Assembly: GCF_050847355.1 (NCBI RefSeq)
Contig: NZ_CP193755.1
Span: forward strand, 2,108,001 to 2,172,000
DNA: 64,000 nucleotides
From: Limimaricola sp027213785
Lineage (GTDB): Bacteria > Pseudomonadota > Alphaproteobacteria > Rhodobacterales > Rhodobacteraceae
Direction of reading: 5' to 3'
The translations under genes were made by a program, and so were the position numbers. Below are positions 19,298 through 27,496 of this stretch, in pieces. The notes beneath the pieces are model-generated. The model did no database searches. It was not told the DNA's origin and was given only the letters and a program-made list of their open reading frames with translations. Each line of letters begins with the position of its first letter. The stretch's first letter is position 1.

Positions 19298-19321
19298 GGG
19301 CCGCCCCTCGGGGCGGCCCTT
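19298..19321. terminator. Intrinsic terminator, likely bidirectional
   Basis: GGGCCGCCC / CTCG / GGGCGGCCC followed by TT, lying between the converging ends of the secreted-protein gene (+) and uvrA (-). Preceded by GACAAAGCGAAAGG, the same sequence as before the gap terminator at 10715. Confidence 0.75.
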
Positions 19322-19341
19322 CTGCGTTCATCCTCAGCCGT

Positions 19342-22206
19342 TCATTCGGCGGCGATCTTGCGCGGCTTCAGCATCGGCTTGAGATAGCGGCCGGTGTGGC
19401 TCGCCTCGACCTCGCCCACCTGTTCGGGGGTACCGGTGGCGACCACGGTGCCGCCGCCATCGCCGCCCTCGGGCCCGATGTCGATGATCCAGTCGGCGGT
19501 CTTCACCACGTCGAGATTGTGCTCGATCACCACGACCGTATTGCCCGCCTCGACCAGCTCGTGCAGCACTTCGAGAAGCTTGCGCACATCCTCGAAATGC
19601 AGGCCGGTGGTCGGCTCGTCGAGGATGTAGAGCGTGCGACCCGTGGAGCGGCGCGCCAGCTCCTTCGACAGTTTCACCCGCTGCGCCTCGCCGCCTGAAA
19701 GCGTCGTCGCCTGCTGGCCGACCTTGATGTAGCCGAGGCCGACGCGGCACAGCGCGTCCATCTTCTCGCGGATCGAGGGCACGGCCGAGAAGAACTCCTG
19801 CGCGTCCTCGACAGTCATGTCGAGCACGTCGGCGATCGACTTGCCCTTGAACTTCACCTCCAGCGTCTCGCGATTGTAGCGCGCGCCCTTGCAGGTCTCG
19901 CAGGTGACGTAGACATCGGGCAGGAAGTGCATCTCGATCTTGATGACGCCGTCGCCCTGGCAGGCCTCGCAGCGCCCGCCCTTGACGTTGAAGGAGAAGC
20001 GGCCCGGCTTGTAGCCGCGCGCCTTGGCCTCGGGCAGCCCCGCGAACCAGTCGCGGATCGGGGTGAAGGCGCCGGTATAGGTCGCGGGGTTCGACCGCGG
20101 GGTGCGGCCGATCGGGCGCTGATCGATATCGATCACCTTGTCGAGATGCTCGAAGCCCTTGATGGTCTCGCAGGGTGCCGGCGCCTGCCGGGCGCCGTTG
20201 AGCTTCATCGCCGCGTTCTTGTAGAGCGTCTCGATGGTCAGCGTCGACTTGCCGCCGCCCGAGACGCCGGTGACGGCGACGAACTTGCCCAGCGGGTAAT
20301 CGACCGTCACCTCCTTGAGGTTGTTGCCGGTGGCCTTCACCACGGTGAGCTTCTTGCCATTGCCCTCGCGCCGCTTGGCGGGCACCGCGATCTCGCGGCT
20401 GCCGACGAGATACTGGCCGGTCACCGAATCCGAGTTGGCCATGATCTCCTGCGGCGTGCCATGCGCGACGATGGCGCCGCCATGCACGCCCGCGCCCGGC
20501 CCCATGTCGAAGACGTAATCCGCCTCGCGGATCGCCTCTTCGTCATGCTCGACCACGATCACCGTGTTGCCCTGGTCGCGGAGGTTCTTGAGCGTGGTGA
20601 GCAGCCGGTCGTTGTCGCGCTGGTGCAGGCCGATCGACGGCTCGTCGAGCACGTAGAGCACGCCGGTGAGGCCCGAGCCGATCTGCGAGGCCAGCCGGAT
20701 GCGCTGGCTCTCGCCGCCCGACAGGGTGCCGGCGTTGCGCGACAGCGTCAGGTAGTCGAGGCCGACATTGTTGAGGAAGCCGAGCCGCTCGCGGATCTCC
20801 TTGAGGATGGCGCGGGCGATCTCGTTCTTCTGGTTGGTGAGGCTGGCGGGCACGGTCTCGCACCAGTCGAAGGCCTCGCGGATCGACATCTGCACGACCT
20901 GGCCGACATGCAACCCGGCGATCTTCACCGCCAGCGCCTCTTCGCGCAGCCGGTAGCCGTGGCAGGTGCCGCAGGCACGGTTGTTCTGGTACTGCTCCAT
21001 CTCCTCGCGGACCCAGGAGCTGTCGGTCTCGCGGTAGCGGCGCTCGAGATTCGGGATCACGCCCTCGAAGGGCCGTGACACCTTGTAGACCCGGCCGCCA
21101 TCATCGTAGCGGAACGCGATCTCCTCCTTGCCGGAGCCACGCAGGAACACCTCCTGCACCTTCTCGGGCAGGTCCTTCCAGCGGGCGGTCTTCGACACGC
21201 CGTAATGCTTGGAGATCGCCTCGATGGTCTGCAGGAAATACGGCGTCTTGCCCTTGCGCCACGGCGCGATGGCACCGTCCGCGACCTTGAGCGTGACATC
21301 GGGCACGACGAGGCGCTCGTCGAAGAACAGCTCGACGCCCAGACCGTCGCAGGAGGGGCAGGCGCCGAAGGGCGCGTTGAACGAGAACAGCCGCGGCTCG
21401 ATCTCGGGGATGGTGAATCCCGAGACCGGGCAGGCGAACTTCTCGGAGAAGGTGATCCGCTCGGGCTCGCCGTCGCCCTCCTTGGGCGCGGTTTCGAGTA
21501 TCGCGATGCCGTCGGCGAGGTCGAGCGCGGTGCGGAACGAATCCGCGAGCCGCGTCTCCAGCCCCTCGCGCACCACGATCCGGTCGACTACCACGTCGAT
21601 GTCGTGGCGGAACTTCTTGTCGAGCGTCGGCGGGCTCTCCAACTCGTGAAATTCGCCATTCACCTTGATCCGCTGGAAGCCCTGCTTGCGCAGTTCGATG
21701 AACTCCTTGCGGTATTCGCCCTTGCGGTCGCGCACGATGGGCGCGAGCAGGTAGCCGCGCGTGCCCTCCTCCATCGCCATGACCCGGTCGACCATGTCCT
21801 GCACCTGCTGCGCCTCGATCGGCTGGCCGGTGGCGGGGGAATAGGGCGTGCCGACCCGCGCGAAGAGCAGGCGCATGTAGTCGTAGATCTCGGTGACGGT
21901 GCCGACCGTGGAGCGCGGGTTCTTCGAGGTGGTCTTCTGCTCGATCGAGATCGCGGGCGAGAGGCCCGAGATGTGATCGACATCGGGCTTTTCCATCATG
22001 TCGAGAAACTGCCGAGCATAGGCCGAGAGGCTCTCGACATAGCGGCGCTGACCCTCGGCATAGATCGTGTCGAAGGCCAGCGAGGATTTGCCCGAGCCCG
22101 ACAGGCCGGTGATCACGACAAGCTCGTCGCGCGGGATATCCACGTCGATGTTCTTGAGATTGTGCTCGCGCGCGCCGCGCACCTCGATCTGCTTCAGTTC
22201 CGGCAT
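19342..22206 (-). CDS. uvrA: Excinuclease ABC subunit UvrA
   Basis: A 954-aa UvrA, the damage-recognition ATPase of nucleotide excision repair. Two ABC modules are seen: Walker A GLSGSGKSSLAFDT and GVSGGGKSTLTIETL, ABC signatures LSGGESQRIRLA and LSGGEAQRVKLSKEL, and zinc-binding Cys pairs in CPVSGFTIPEIEPRLF...ACPSC and CEACQGDG...CETCKG. The ATG at 22206 gives MPELKQIEVRGAREHNLKNI, the standard start; the longer in-frame ATG at 22317 adds a non-conserved tail. A degenerate LexA-like repeat lies upstream at 22274. Confidence 0.98.
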   Translation of the reverse strand: MPELKQIEVRGAREHNLKNIDVDIPRDELVVITGLSGSGKSSLAFDTIYAEGQRRYVESLSAYARQFLDMMEKPDVDHISGLSPAISIEQKTTSKNPRSTVGTVTEIYDYMRLLFARVGTPYSPATGQPIEAQQVQDMVDRVMAMEEGTRGYLLAPIVRDRKGEYRKEFIELRKQGFQRIKVNGEFHELESPPTLDKKFRHDIDVVVDRIVVREGLETRLADSFRTALDLADGIAILETAPKEGDGEPERITFSEKFACPVSGFTIPEIEPRLFSFNAPFGACPSCDGLGVELFFDERLVVPDVTLKVADGAIAPWRKGKTPYFLQTIEAISKHYGVSKTARWKDLPEKVQEVFLRGSGKEEIAFRYDDGGRVYKVSRPFEGVIPNLERRYRETDSSWVREEMEQYQNNRACGTCHGYRLREEALAVKIAGLHVGQVVQMSIREAFDWCETVPASLTNQKNEIARAILKEIRERLGFLNNVGLDYLTLSRNAGTLSGGESQRIRLASQIGSGLTGVLYVLDEPSIGLHQRDNDRLLTTLKNLRDQGNTVIVVEHDEEAIREADYVFDMGPGAGVHGGAIVAHGTPQEIMANSDSVTGQYLVGSREIAVPAKRREGNGKKLTVVKATGNNLKEVTVDYPLGKFVAVTGVSGGGKSTLTIETLYKNAAMKLNGARQAPAPCETIKGFEHLDKVIDIDQRPIGRTPRSNPATYTGAFTPIRDWFAGLPEAKARGYKPGRFSFNVKGGRCEACQGDGVIKIEMHFLPDVYVTCETCKGARYNRETLEVKFKGKSIADVLDMTVEDAQEFFSAVPSIREKMDALCRVGLGYIKVGQQATTLSGGEAQRVKLSKELARRSTGRTLYILDEPTTGLHFEDVRKLLEVLHELVEAGNTVVVIEHNLDVVKTADWIIDIGPEGGDGGGTVVATGTPEQVGEVEASHTGRYLKPMLKPRKIAAE

Positions 22207-22273
22207 GCAGGTCCCCACCAGTGTCCAGCCCGGAAGATAGGGCCCCGAAGGCCGTTCTCCAACCGCGAAATGA

Positions 22274-22288
22274 GAACGAAACGATAAC
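22274..22288 (-). promoter_or_regulatory. Degenerate LexA-like direct repeat upstream of uvrA
   Basis: Alphaproteobacterial LexA binds GAAC-N7-GAAC (GTTC-N7-GTTC on the other strand). Here GAAC-N7-TAAC differs by one base, 68 nt before the uvrA start. uvrA is a common SOS gene, so this could be a weak LexA site; a chance match is also possible. Confidence 0.3.
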
Positions 22289-22362
22289 ACATGGCAGGGC
22301 TGCGCGAAATGCCGCAACCCCTGCCGCGCAGGCGACGGGGCTGCGGCATCTTATCCGGGCGG

Positions 22363-22719
22363 TCAGTAGCCGCCCATCCGTGACGGCCAGGCATGGCGCT
22401 GCCAGAAGCCACGGCGCTGCGGCGGCGCGTTGGTCGCGATAAACGCCCGCGACGGGCTCGCGGCCACCAGGTCGTGCAGCAGGTCGTTCAGACCCGTGTC
22501 GGCGCGGCCGGTGACCGGCAGGCCATGCTCCGCCTCGAAGACGCGGATGGCATGCGCCAGCCGCGGCCCTGGCAGCCCGTCGATCTGCCCGGGTTCGTAG
22601 CCCAGATGTTGCAGCAGGATCTGGATTTCGTAGACGCCCTCGCGATCGGCCTCCATGGCCTGTGCTGGCGCCACCGTCGCGATCAGCCCCGCGACGACGC
22701 AGAATGTCGGAAAACGCAT
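22363..22719 (-). CDS. Exported peptidoglycan-binding-like protein
   Basis: A 118-aa protein with a signal peptide (MRFPTFCVVAGLIATVAPAQA) and one PG_binding_1-type domain: IQILLQHLGYEPGQIDGLPGPRLAHAIRVFEAEHGLPVTGRADTGLNDLL, with the usual LxxLGYxxGxxDGxxGxxxxxAIxxFQ pattern (E instead of Q). It ends in an Arg/Trp-rich tail (RRGFWQRHAWPSRMGGY). It probably binds the wall in the periplasm without catalysis. The ATG at 22719 defines the signal peptide. It stands between uvrA and the lpdA terminator. Confidence 0.78.
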   Translation of the reverse strand: MRFPTFCVVAGLIATVAPAQAMEADREGVYEIQILLQHLGYEPGQIDGLPGPRLAHAIRVFEAEHGLPVTGRADTGLNDLLHDLVAASPSRAFIATNAPPQRRGFWQRHAWPSRMGGY

Positions 22720-22766
22720 GATACCCCCTACTTCGGGAACCGGTCCCGATGGGGCCATCCTAACAG

Positions 22767-22800
22767 AAAATGCCCCCGACCGGGCCGGTCGGGGGCATTC
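22767..22800 (-). terminator. Intrinsic terminator of lpdA
   Basis: On the reverse strand AATGCCCCCGACC pairs with GGTCGGGGGCATT around a short GGCC-rich loop and is followed by TTTT (AAAA at 22767-22770 on the + strand). It is a 13-bp stem 24 nt past the lpdA stop. Confidence 0.85.
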
Positions 22801-22823
22801 GTGATCCTGCGCTGCGGCAAGGA

Positions 22824-24218
22824 TCAGTAGTGCAGCGCCCGCCCATAGGCGTCGAGAACGCTCTCATGCATCATCTCGGACAGCGTCGGATGCGGGAATA
22901 CCGTCTCCATCAGCTCCTTCTCGGTGGTCTCGAGGGTGCGGCCGACGATGTAGCCCTGGATCAGCTCGGTCACCTCGGCGCCAACCATGTGGGCGCCCAA
23001 AAGTTCGCCGGTCTTGGCGTCGAACACGGTCTTGACCATGCCCTCGGCCTCGCCCAGCGCGATCGCCTTGCCGTTGCCGATGAAGGGGAAACGGCCGACC
23101 TTCACGTCAAAGCCCAGCTCCTTGGCCTTGGCCTCGGAGTAGCCGACCGAGGCCACCTGCGGCTGGCAGTAGGTGCAGCCCGCGATGCTTTCGGGTTGCA
23201 CCGGGTGCGGATGCTCGCCGGCGATCAGCTCGGCCACCATGACGCCTTCATGCGAGGCCTTGTGCGCGAGCCAGGGCGCGCCGGCGATGTCGCCGATGGC
23301 ATAGAGCCCCTCGACGCCGGTGCGGCAATATTCATCGGTGATGACATGGGTGCGGTCGATCTTGACGCCCAGCTCTTCGAGCCCGAGCCCCTCGGTGTTG
23401 CCGACGATGCCGACGGCCGAGATCACCGTGTCGAACTCCTGCGTCTCGACCTTGCCCTTGCTCTCGATATGGGCCGTGACCTTGCTCTGCCCGCGATCGA
23501 GCTTCTTGACCACGGCCTTTTCCATGATCTTCATGCCCTGCTTCACGAACTGCTTCTTGGCGAAGGCCGAGATCTCGGCGTCCTCGACCGGCAGGATCCG
23601 GTCCATCACCTCGACGACGGTCGTCGCCGAACCCAGCGTGTTGTAGAAGCTCGCGAACTCGATCCCGATCGCGCCCGAGCCGATGACCAGCAGCTTCTTG
23701 GGCATGCGCGGCGGCACCAGCGCGTGGCGGTAGGACCAGACCAGATCGCCATCGGCTTCGAGCCCCGGCAGGTTGCGGGCGCGCGCGCCGGTGGCCAGAA
23801 CGATGTTCTTGGCGGTCAGCTCCTCGCTGCCCTTCTCGGTCTTGACCGTGACCTTGCCCTTGGCGGGGATGGTGGCTTCGCCCATCACCACCTCGATCTT
23901 GTTCTTCTTCATCAGGTGGCCGATGCCCGAGGAGAGCTGCTTGGCCACGCCGCGAGAGCGTTTGACCACCGCATCGAGATCGTAGCCGATGCTCTCGGCC
24001 TTGAGCCCGAACTCCTTGGCGCGGTGCATCAGGTGGAACACCTCGGAGGAGCGCAGCATCGCCTTGGTCGGGATGCAGCCCCAGTTCAGGCAGATGCCGC
24101 CCAAGTTCTCGCGCTCGACGATCACGACCTTCTTGCCCAGCTGGGCGGCGCGGATCGCGGCGACATAGCCGCCGGGGCCGGCCCCGATCACGATCACGTC
24201 GAAGTTCCTGGCGGCCAT
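22824..24218 (-). CDS. lpdA: Dihydrolipoyl dehydrogenase
   Basis: A 464-aa FAD flavoprotein, the E3 component reoxidising lipoamide in pyruvate/2-oxoglutarate dehydrogenase complexes. FDVIVIGAGPGGYVAAIRAAQLG is the FAD site, GGICLNWGCIPTKA the redox-active CxxxxC disulfide, and VFPHPTLSEMMHESVLDA the catalytic His-Glu dimer segment. The NAD site is VIGSGAIGIEFASFYNTLG. No E1/E2 genes are adjacent, so in this genome it is either the stand-alone E3 or the distal end of a separate locus. ATG at 24218 gives MAARNFDV. Confidence 0.97.
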   Translation of the reverse strand: MAARNFDVIVIGAGPGGYVAAIRAAQLGKKVVIVERENLGGICLNWGCIPTKAMLRSSEVFHLMHRAKEFGLKAESIGYDLDAVVKRSRGVAKQLSSGIGHLMKKNKIEVVMGEATIPAKGKVTVKTEKGSEELTAKNIVLATGARARNLPGLEADGDLVWSYRHALVPPRMPKKLLVIGSGAIGIEFASFYNTLGSATTVVEVMDRILPVEDAEISAFAKKQFVKQGMKIMEKAVVKKLDRGQSKVTAHIESKGKVETQEFDTVISAVGIVGNTEGLGLEELGVKIDRTHVITDEYCRTGVEGLYAIGDIAGAPWLAHKASHEGVMVAELIAGEHPHPVQPESIAGCTYCQPQVASVGYSEAKAKELGFDVKVGRFPFIGNGKAIALGEAEGMVKTVFDAKTGELLGAHMVGAEVTELIQGYIVGRTLETTEKELMETVFPHPTLSEMMHESVLDAYGRALHY

Positions 24219-24328
24219 CGGTGTTCCTCCTCGGCGGTCCCGCAAAAAATTGGTTTGACGCTAAACTACTTTCCGCCGGGCTTCCAGACGGCCGGTTGCA
24301 TGGCAGGTCTGCAAGCGATGCCGCCGGG

Positions 24329-24940
24329 TCAGGAGGCGGATTTCAGCCGTTCGACCACGGCGCCGTAACCGCCCTGATCCAGCCATTCCCTCTCGGCCTC
24401 GGTGGTCTGGCGGCCCAGCGCGTCGTTGCGGAACGGGAATCGCCCAAATTCCCGGATCACCTCGCGATGGGCGCGGGCGTGCAGCAGATTGTCCTCGGCA
24501 TCGGGCATCCGCTCGCAGAACAGCCGCACGGCGCGATCCTGATCGACGAGATTCTCGGAATGCATCAGCGGCAGGTAGAAGAACTGCCGCCCCGGCGGCA
24601 CGATCTCGCGGTCCCAGGCATTGTCGATCGCCAGCTTGGCGACCGAGCGGGCCTGCTCGTCGAGCTGGAAGGCGCGGGCGTCGTCGCGCCAGATGTTGCG
24701 CGCGAACTGGTCGGTGACGATGATATAGGCCAACGCGCCGTTCGGCTCGGTGAGCCAGTGGCCCAGAGCGCCCTCGGCGGCCTTGTCCCACATGGCGCCG
24801 AACCGGTCGCGGATCGTGGCATCGAGATCGTCATCGGCGATGTACCACTGCTTCGGCTCGACCTCCTCGAGCCAGAAGGCGAGCACCTTCTCGGCCTCGC
24901 TCGGCGCCTCGGCCTGGGCGGTGACGGGGGTGGCGGTCAT
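24329..24940 (-). CDS. DUF924 family protein
   Basis: A 203-aa DUF924 member: EKVLAFWLEEVEPKQWYIADDDLDATIRDRFGAMWDKAAEG, IIVTDQFARNIWRDDARAFQLDEQARSVAKLAID and RQFFYLPLMHSENLVDQDRAVRLF are the family hallmarks (DQFxRNxxR and FxYLPxxHSE). Function unknown; the fold is TPR-like helical. It lies 111 nt upstream of lpdA on the same strand, a pairing without an obvious rationale. ATG at 24940 chosen from conserved N-terminus and GGAGGA upstream. Confidence 0.92.
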   Translation of the reverse strand: MTATPVTAQAEAPSEAEKVLAFWLEEVEPKQWYIADDDLDATIRDRFGAMWDKAAEGALGHWLTEPNGALAYIIVTDQFARNIWRDDARAFQLDEQARSVAKLAIDNAWDREIVPPGRQFFYLPLMHSENLVDQDRAVRLFCERMPDAEDNLLHARAHREVIREFGRFPFRNDALGRQTTEAEREWLDQGGYGAVVERLKSAS

Positions 24941-25048
24941 GGCGGTCCTCCTGATCGGTGGTTCCCCCAAACCTGCCCCAACCCCGCCACGGGTCAAGCG
25001 CGAAGGCGCGATATGGCGCGAATTGGCCCCGATCCGGCCGCCCGCCGC

Positions 25049-26326
25049 TCAGGCGGCGTCGTCGCGGGCCTCCTCCTGCTGCTCGATCTCGTGCTCGATA
25101 TAGACCTCCTGCGCGACCTCGGCGGCCACCGCCGTGGCGGTGGCGGCGATCGGCGCGTAGCTGACCGTGTCGCCGACCTCGACGCCGCGATCCGGGCGCC
25201 GCAGCATGCGCCAGCCCGCATAGCTCGCGAGTCCCAGCATCAGCACCGCGATGAAGGCCCAGAAGCCATGCGCGCCGACATTGTCGAGCATCCAACCCAC
25301 CACGATCGGGCCGGCGATGGCGCCGACGCCGTTGATCAGCAGCAGCCCGCCCGAGGCCGCCGCCATGTCCTCTCGGTCGAGGTAGTCGTTGGCATAGGCG
25401 ATGAGCAGCGCGTAGAGCGGGTTCGAGGTGCCGCCCACCAGCGCCGCCGAGACGAGGATCAGCCCGACATGACCGGGCAGCAGGAACGACACCAGCGCCC
25501 CGGCCCCGCCCACCGCCGACAGGCCGAGGATCAGCCAGCGCCGGTCGATCCGGTCCGACAGCCAGCCGATCGGGAACTGCAGCACCAGCGCGCCGACATA
25601 GGTGATCGAGACCAGGAGCGAGATCTGCGCCACCGACAGGCCGGCCCGGGCGCCATAGACCGCCGACATGCCGAACTGCGCCGCGAAGACGCCGCCCAGG
25701 AGGAACATCCCCATGCAGGCCAGCGGCGAGGCGTCGATCAGCCGCCGCAGTGGCAGCGGTTTGGTGGTGTTGAACACCGGCGCCGGGCTCACCGACAGGA
25801 GGATCGGCGCGAAGGCCATCGACACCAGAACCGAGGGGATGATGAACAGGATGAAGCCCGACACGTCGCCCAGCGTCACGAGATACTGCGCCATGACGAT
25901 GCCGGCCATCTGCACGATCATGTAGAGCGACAGCGCCTTGCCGCGATGCTCGTTGCTGGCGGCATCGTTGAGCCAGCTCTCGGCGGTGATGTAGACGCCG
26001 CAAAAGCAGAAGCCGATGGCGACGCGGCCCAGCGTCCAGGCCCATGGCTCGGCCAGCGCCGGGTAGAGGATCAGCACCGCCGAGATGGTCGAGCCCAGCG
26101 CCGCGAAGACCCGCACGTGACCGACCCGGCGGATCATCATCGGCGCGTAGCGCGAGGCGAAAAGGAAGCCCGCGAAATAGGCCGACATGATCACCGACAT
26201 CTCGAGCGTCGAGAAGCCCTCTACCTCGCCGCGCAGGCCCAGGAGCGTGCCCTGAAGCCCGTTGCCGATCATCAGCATGAACATGCCGAGCAGAAGCGCC
26301 CAGGAGCTCCCGAGAACCTGAATCAT
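25049..26326 (-). CDS. MFS transporter (YcaD-like)
   Basis: A 425-aa Major Facilitator with about twelve hydrophobic segments, starting SWALLLGMFMLMIGNGLQGTLLGLRG and YFAGFLFASRYAPMMIRRVGHVRVFAALG (the loop 2-3 motif region). WLNDAASNEHRGKALSLYMIVQMAG is the motif after TM4 seen in the YcaD/UPF0226 branch. The C-terminus carries a long Glu/Ala-rich cytosolic tail (EVAQEVYIEHEIEQQEEARDDAA). Substrate unknown. It lies 108 nt upstream of the DUF924 gene and may be transcribed with it. Confidence 0.92.
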   Translation of the reverse strand: MIQVLGSSWALLLGMFMLMIGNGLQGTLLGLRGEVEGFSTLEMSVIMSAYFAGFLFASRYAPMMIRRVGHVRVFAALGSTISAVLILYPALAEPWAWTLGRVAIGFCFCGVYITAESWLNDAASNEHRGKALSLYMIVQMAGIVMAQYLVTLGDVSGFILFIIPSVLVSMAFAPILLSVSPAPVFNTTKPLPLRRLIDASPLACMGMFLLGGVFAAQFGMSAVYGARAGLSVAQISLLVSITYVGALVLQFPIGWLSDRIDRRWLILGLSAVGGAGALVSFLLPGHVGLILVSAALVGGTSNPLYALLIAYANDYLDREDMAAASGGLLLINGVGAIAGPIVVGWMLDNVGAHGFWAFIAVLMLGLASYAGWRMLRRPDRGVEVGDTVSYAPIAATATAVAAEVAQEVYIEHEIEQQEEARDDAA

Positions 26327-26424
26327 GGCCTGTCCCTTTCTGCCGGCTAAGGCTCGGCTAACCCGGTGCTAGCAGCCGAGTCTTTCAGCAATACGACGGT
26401 TCGTCGGTCGAAAACGAAGCGGCT

Positions 26425-27483
26425 TCAGCGCCCGTTGCGTGGCAACAGCAGCGAGGCGTCGCCATAGGAGAAGAAGCGGTAGCGATTCGCGATGGCGTGA
26501 TCGTAGATCCGGCGGATCTCCTCCACCCCCATCAAGGCCGAGACCAGCATCATCAGCGTCGATTTCGGCAGGTGGAAATTGGTCATCAACCCATGCGCGA
26601 CGCGGAATTCGAAGCCCGGGGTGATGAAGATGTCGGTCTCGCCCGACCACGGCGCGATCTGGCCGCCCCGCGCGGCGCTCTCGATCAGCCGCAGCGCGGT
26701 GGTGCCGACCGGGATGACCCGCCCGCCCGTGGCGCGGGTGGCGGCGATCTCGGCGGCGGCCTTCTCGCTCACCTCGCCCCATTCGGCGTGCATCTTGTGG
26801 TCGCGGATGTCGTCGACCTTCACCGGCAGGAAGGTTCCCGCCCCGACATGCAGCGTCACATGGGTGAAGCTGACGCCGCGCGCGGCCAGCGCCGCCATCA
26901 GCGGCTCGTCGAAATGCAGCGAGGCGGTGGGGGCGGCAACCGCGCCGGGCCGCGCCGCCCAGACGGTCTGGTAATCCTCGCGGTCGCTCTCGTCGGCGGC
27001 GCGCTTGGCGGCAATGTAGGGCGGCAGCGGCATCGCGCCGACCTCGGCGATGGCGGCGTCGAAATCATCGCCCTCGAGATCGAAACGCAGCACCGCCTGA
27101 TCGGCCTCGCGGCCCACCAACTCGGCCGAGAGTCGCTCCGAGAACACCACGACCTCGCCCTCGCGCAGCTTCCGAAGCGGCTTGACCAGCGCGCTCCAGC
27201 AGCCGTCAGCGCGGGGACCGAGCAGCGTCACCTCGATCCGCGCCGTGCCCTCGCCGGCGGCGCCGGGGCGGGTCCGGGTGCCGCTCAGACGCGCCGGGAT
27301 CACCTTGGTGTCGTTAAGCACGAGCCGGTCGCCCGGCCGCAGGATCTGCACCAGATCGGTCACCACCCGGTCGGCGATCTCCCGGCCTTGGGCCAGCAGC
27401 AGCCGCGCCGACGAGCGCGGCTTGGCGGGCCGGGTGGCGATCAGCTCGTCGGGCAGGTCGAAATCGAAATCCGAGAGCTTCAT
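26425..27483 (-). CDS. queA: tRNA preQ1(34) S-adenosylmethionine ribosyltransferase-isomerase
   Basis: A 352-aa QueA, which moves the ribosyl part of SAM to 7-aminomethyl-7-deazaguanine in tRNA, giving epoxyqueuosine. MKLSDFDFDLPDELIATRPAKPRSSARLL, VLNDTKVIPARLSGTR, FTHVTLHVGAGTFLPVKVDDIRDHKMHAEWGEVS and TNFHLPKSTLMMLVSALMG are family blocks. tgt, catalysing the preceding step, lies 36 kb away at 62405, so the two steps are unlinked. The gene starts 13 nt after the stop of the large AsmA-like gene. Confidence 0.97.
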   Translation of the reverse strand: MKLSDFDFDLPDELIATRPAKPRSSARLLLAQGREIADRVVTDLVQILRPGDRLVLNDTKVIPARLSGTRTRPGAAGEGTARIEVTLLGPRADGCWSALVKPLRKLREGEVVVFSERLSAELVGREADQAVLRFDLEGDDFDAAIAEVGAMPLPPYIAAKRAADESDREDYQTVWAARPGAVAAPTASLHFDEPLMAALAARGVSFTHVTLHVGAGTFLPVKVDDIRDHKMHAEWGEVSEKAAAEIAATRATGGRVIPVGTTALRLIESAARGGQIAPWSGETDIFITPGFEFRVAHGLMTNFHLPKSTLMMLVSALMGVEEIRRIYDHAIANRYRFFSYGDASLLLPRNGR

Positions 27484-27496
27484 CGGCGTCCTCAGG

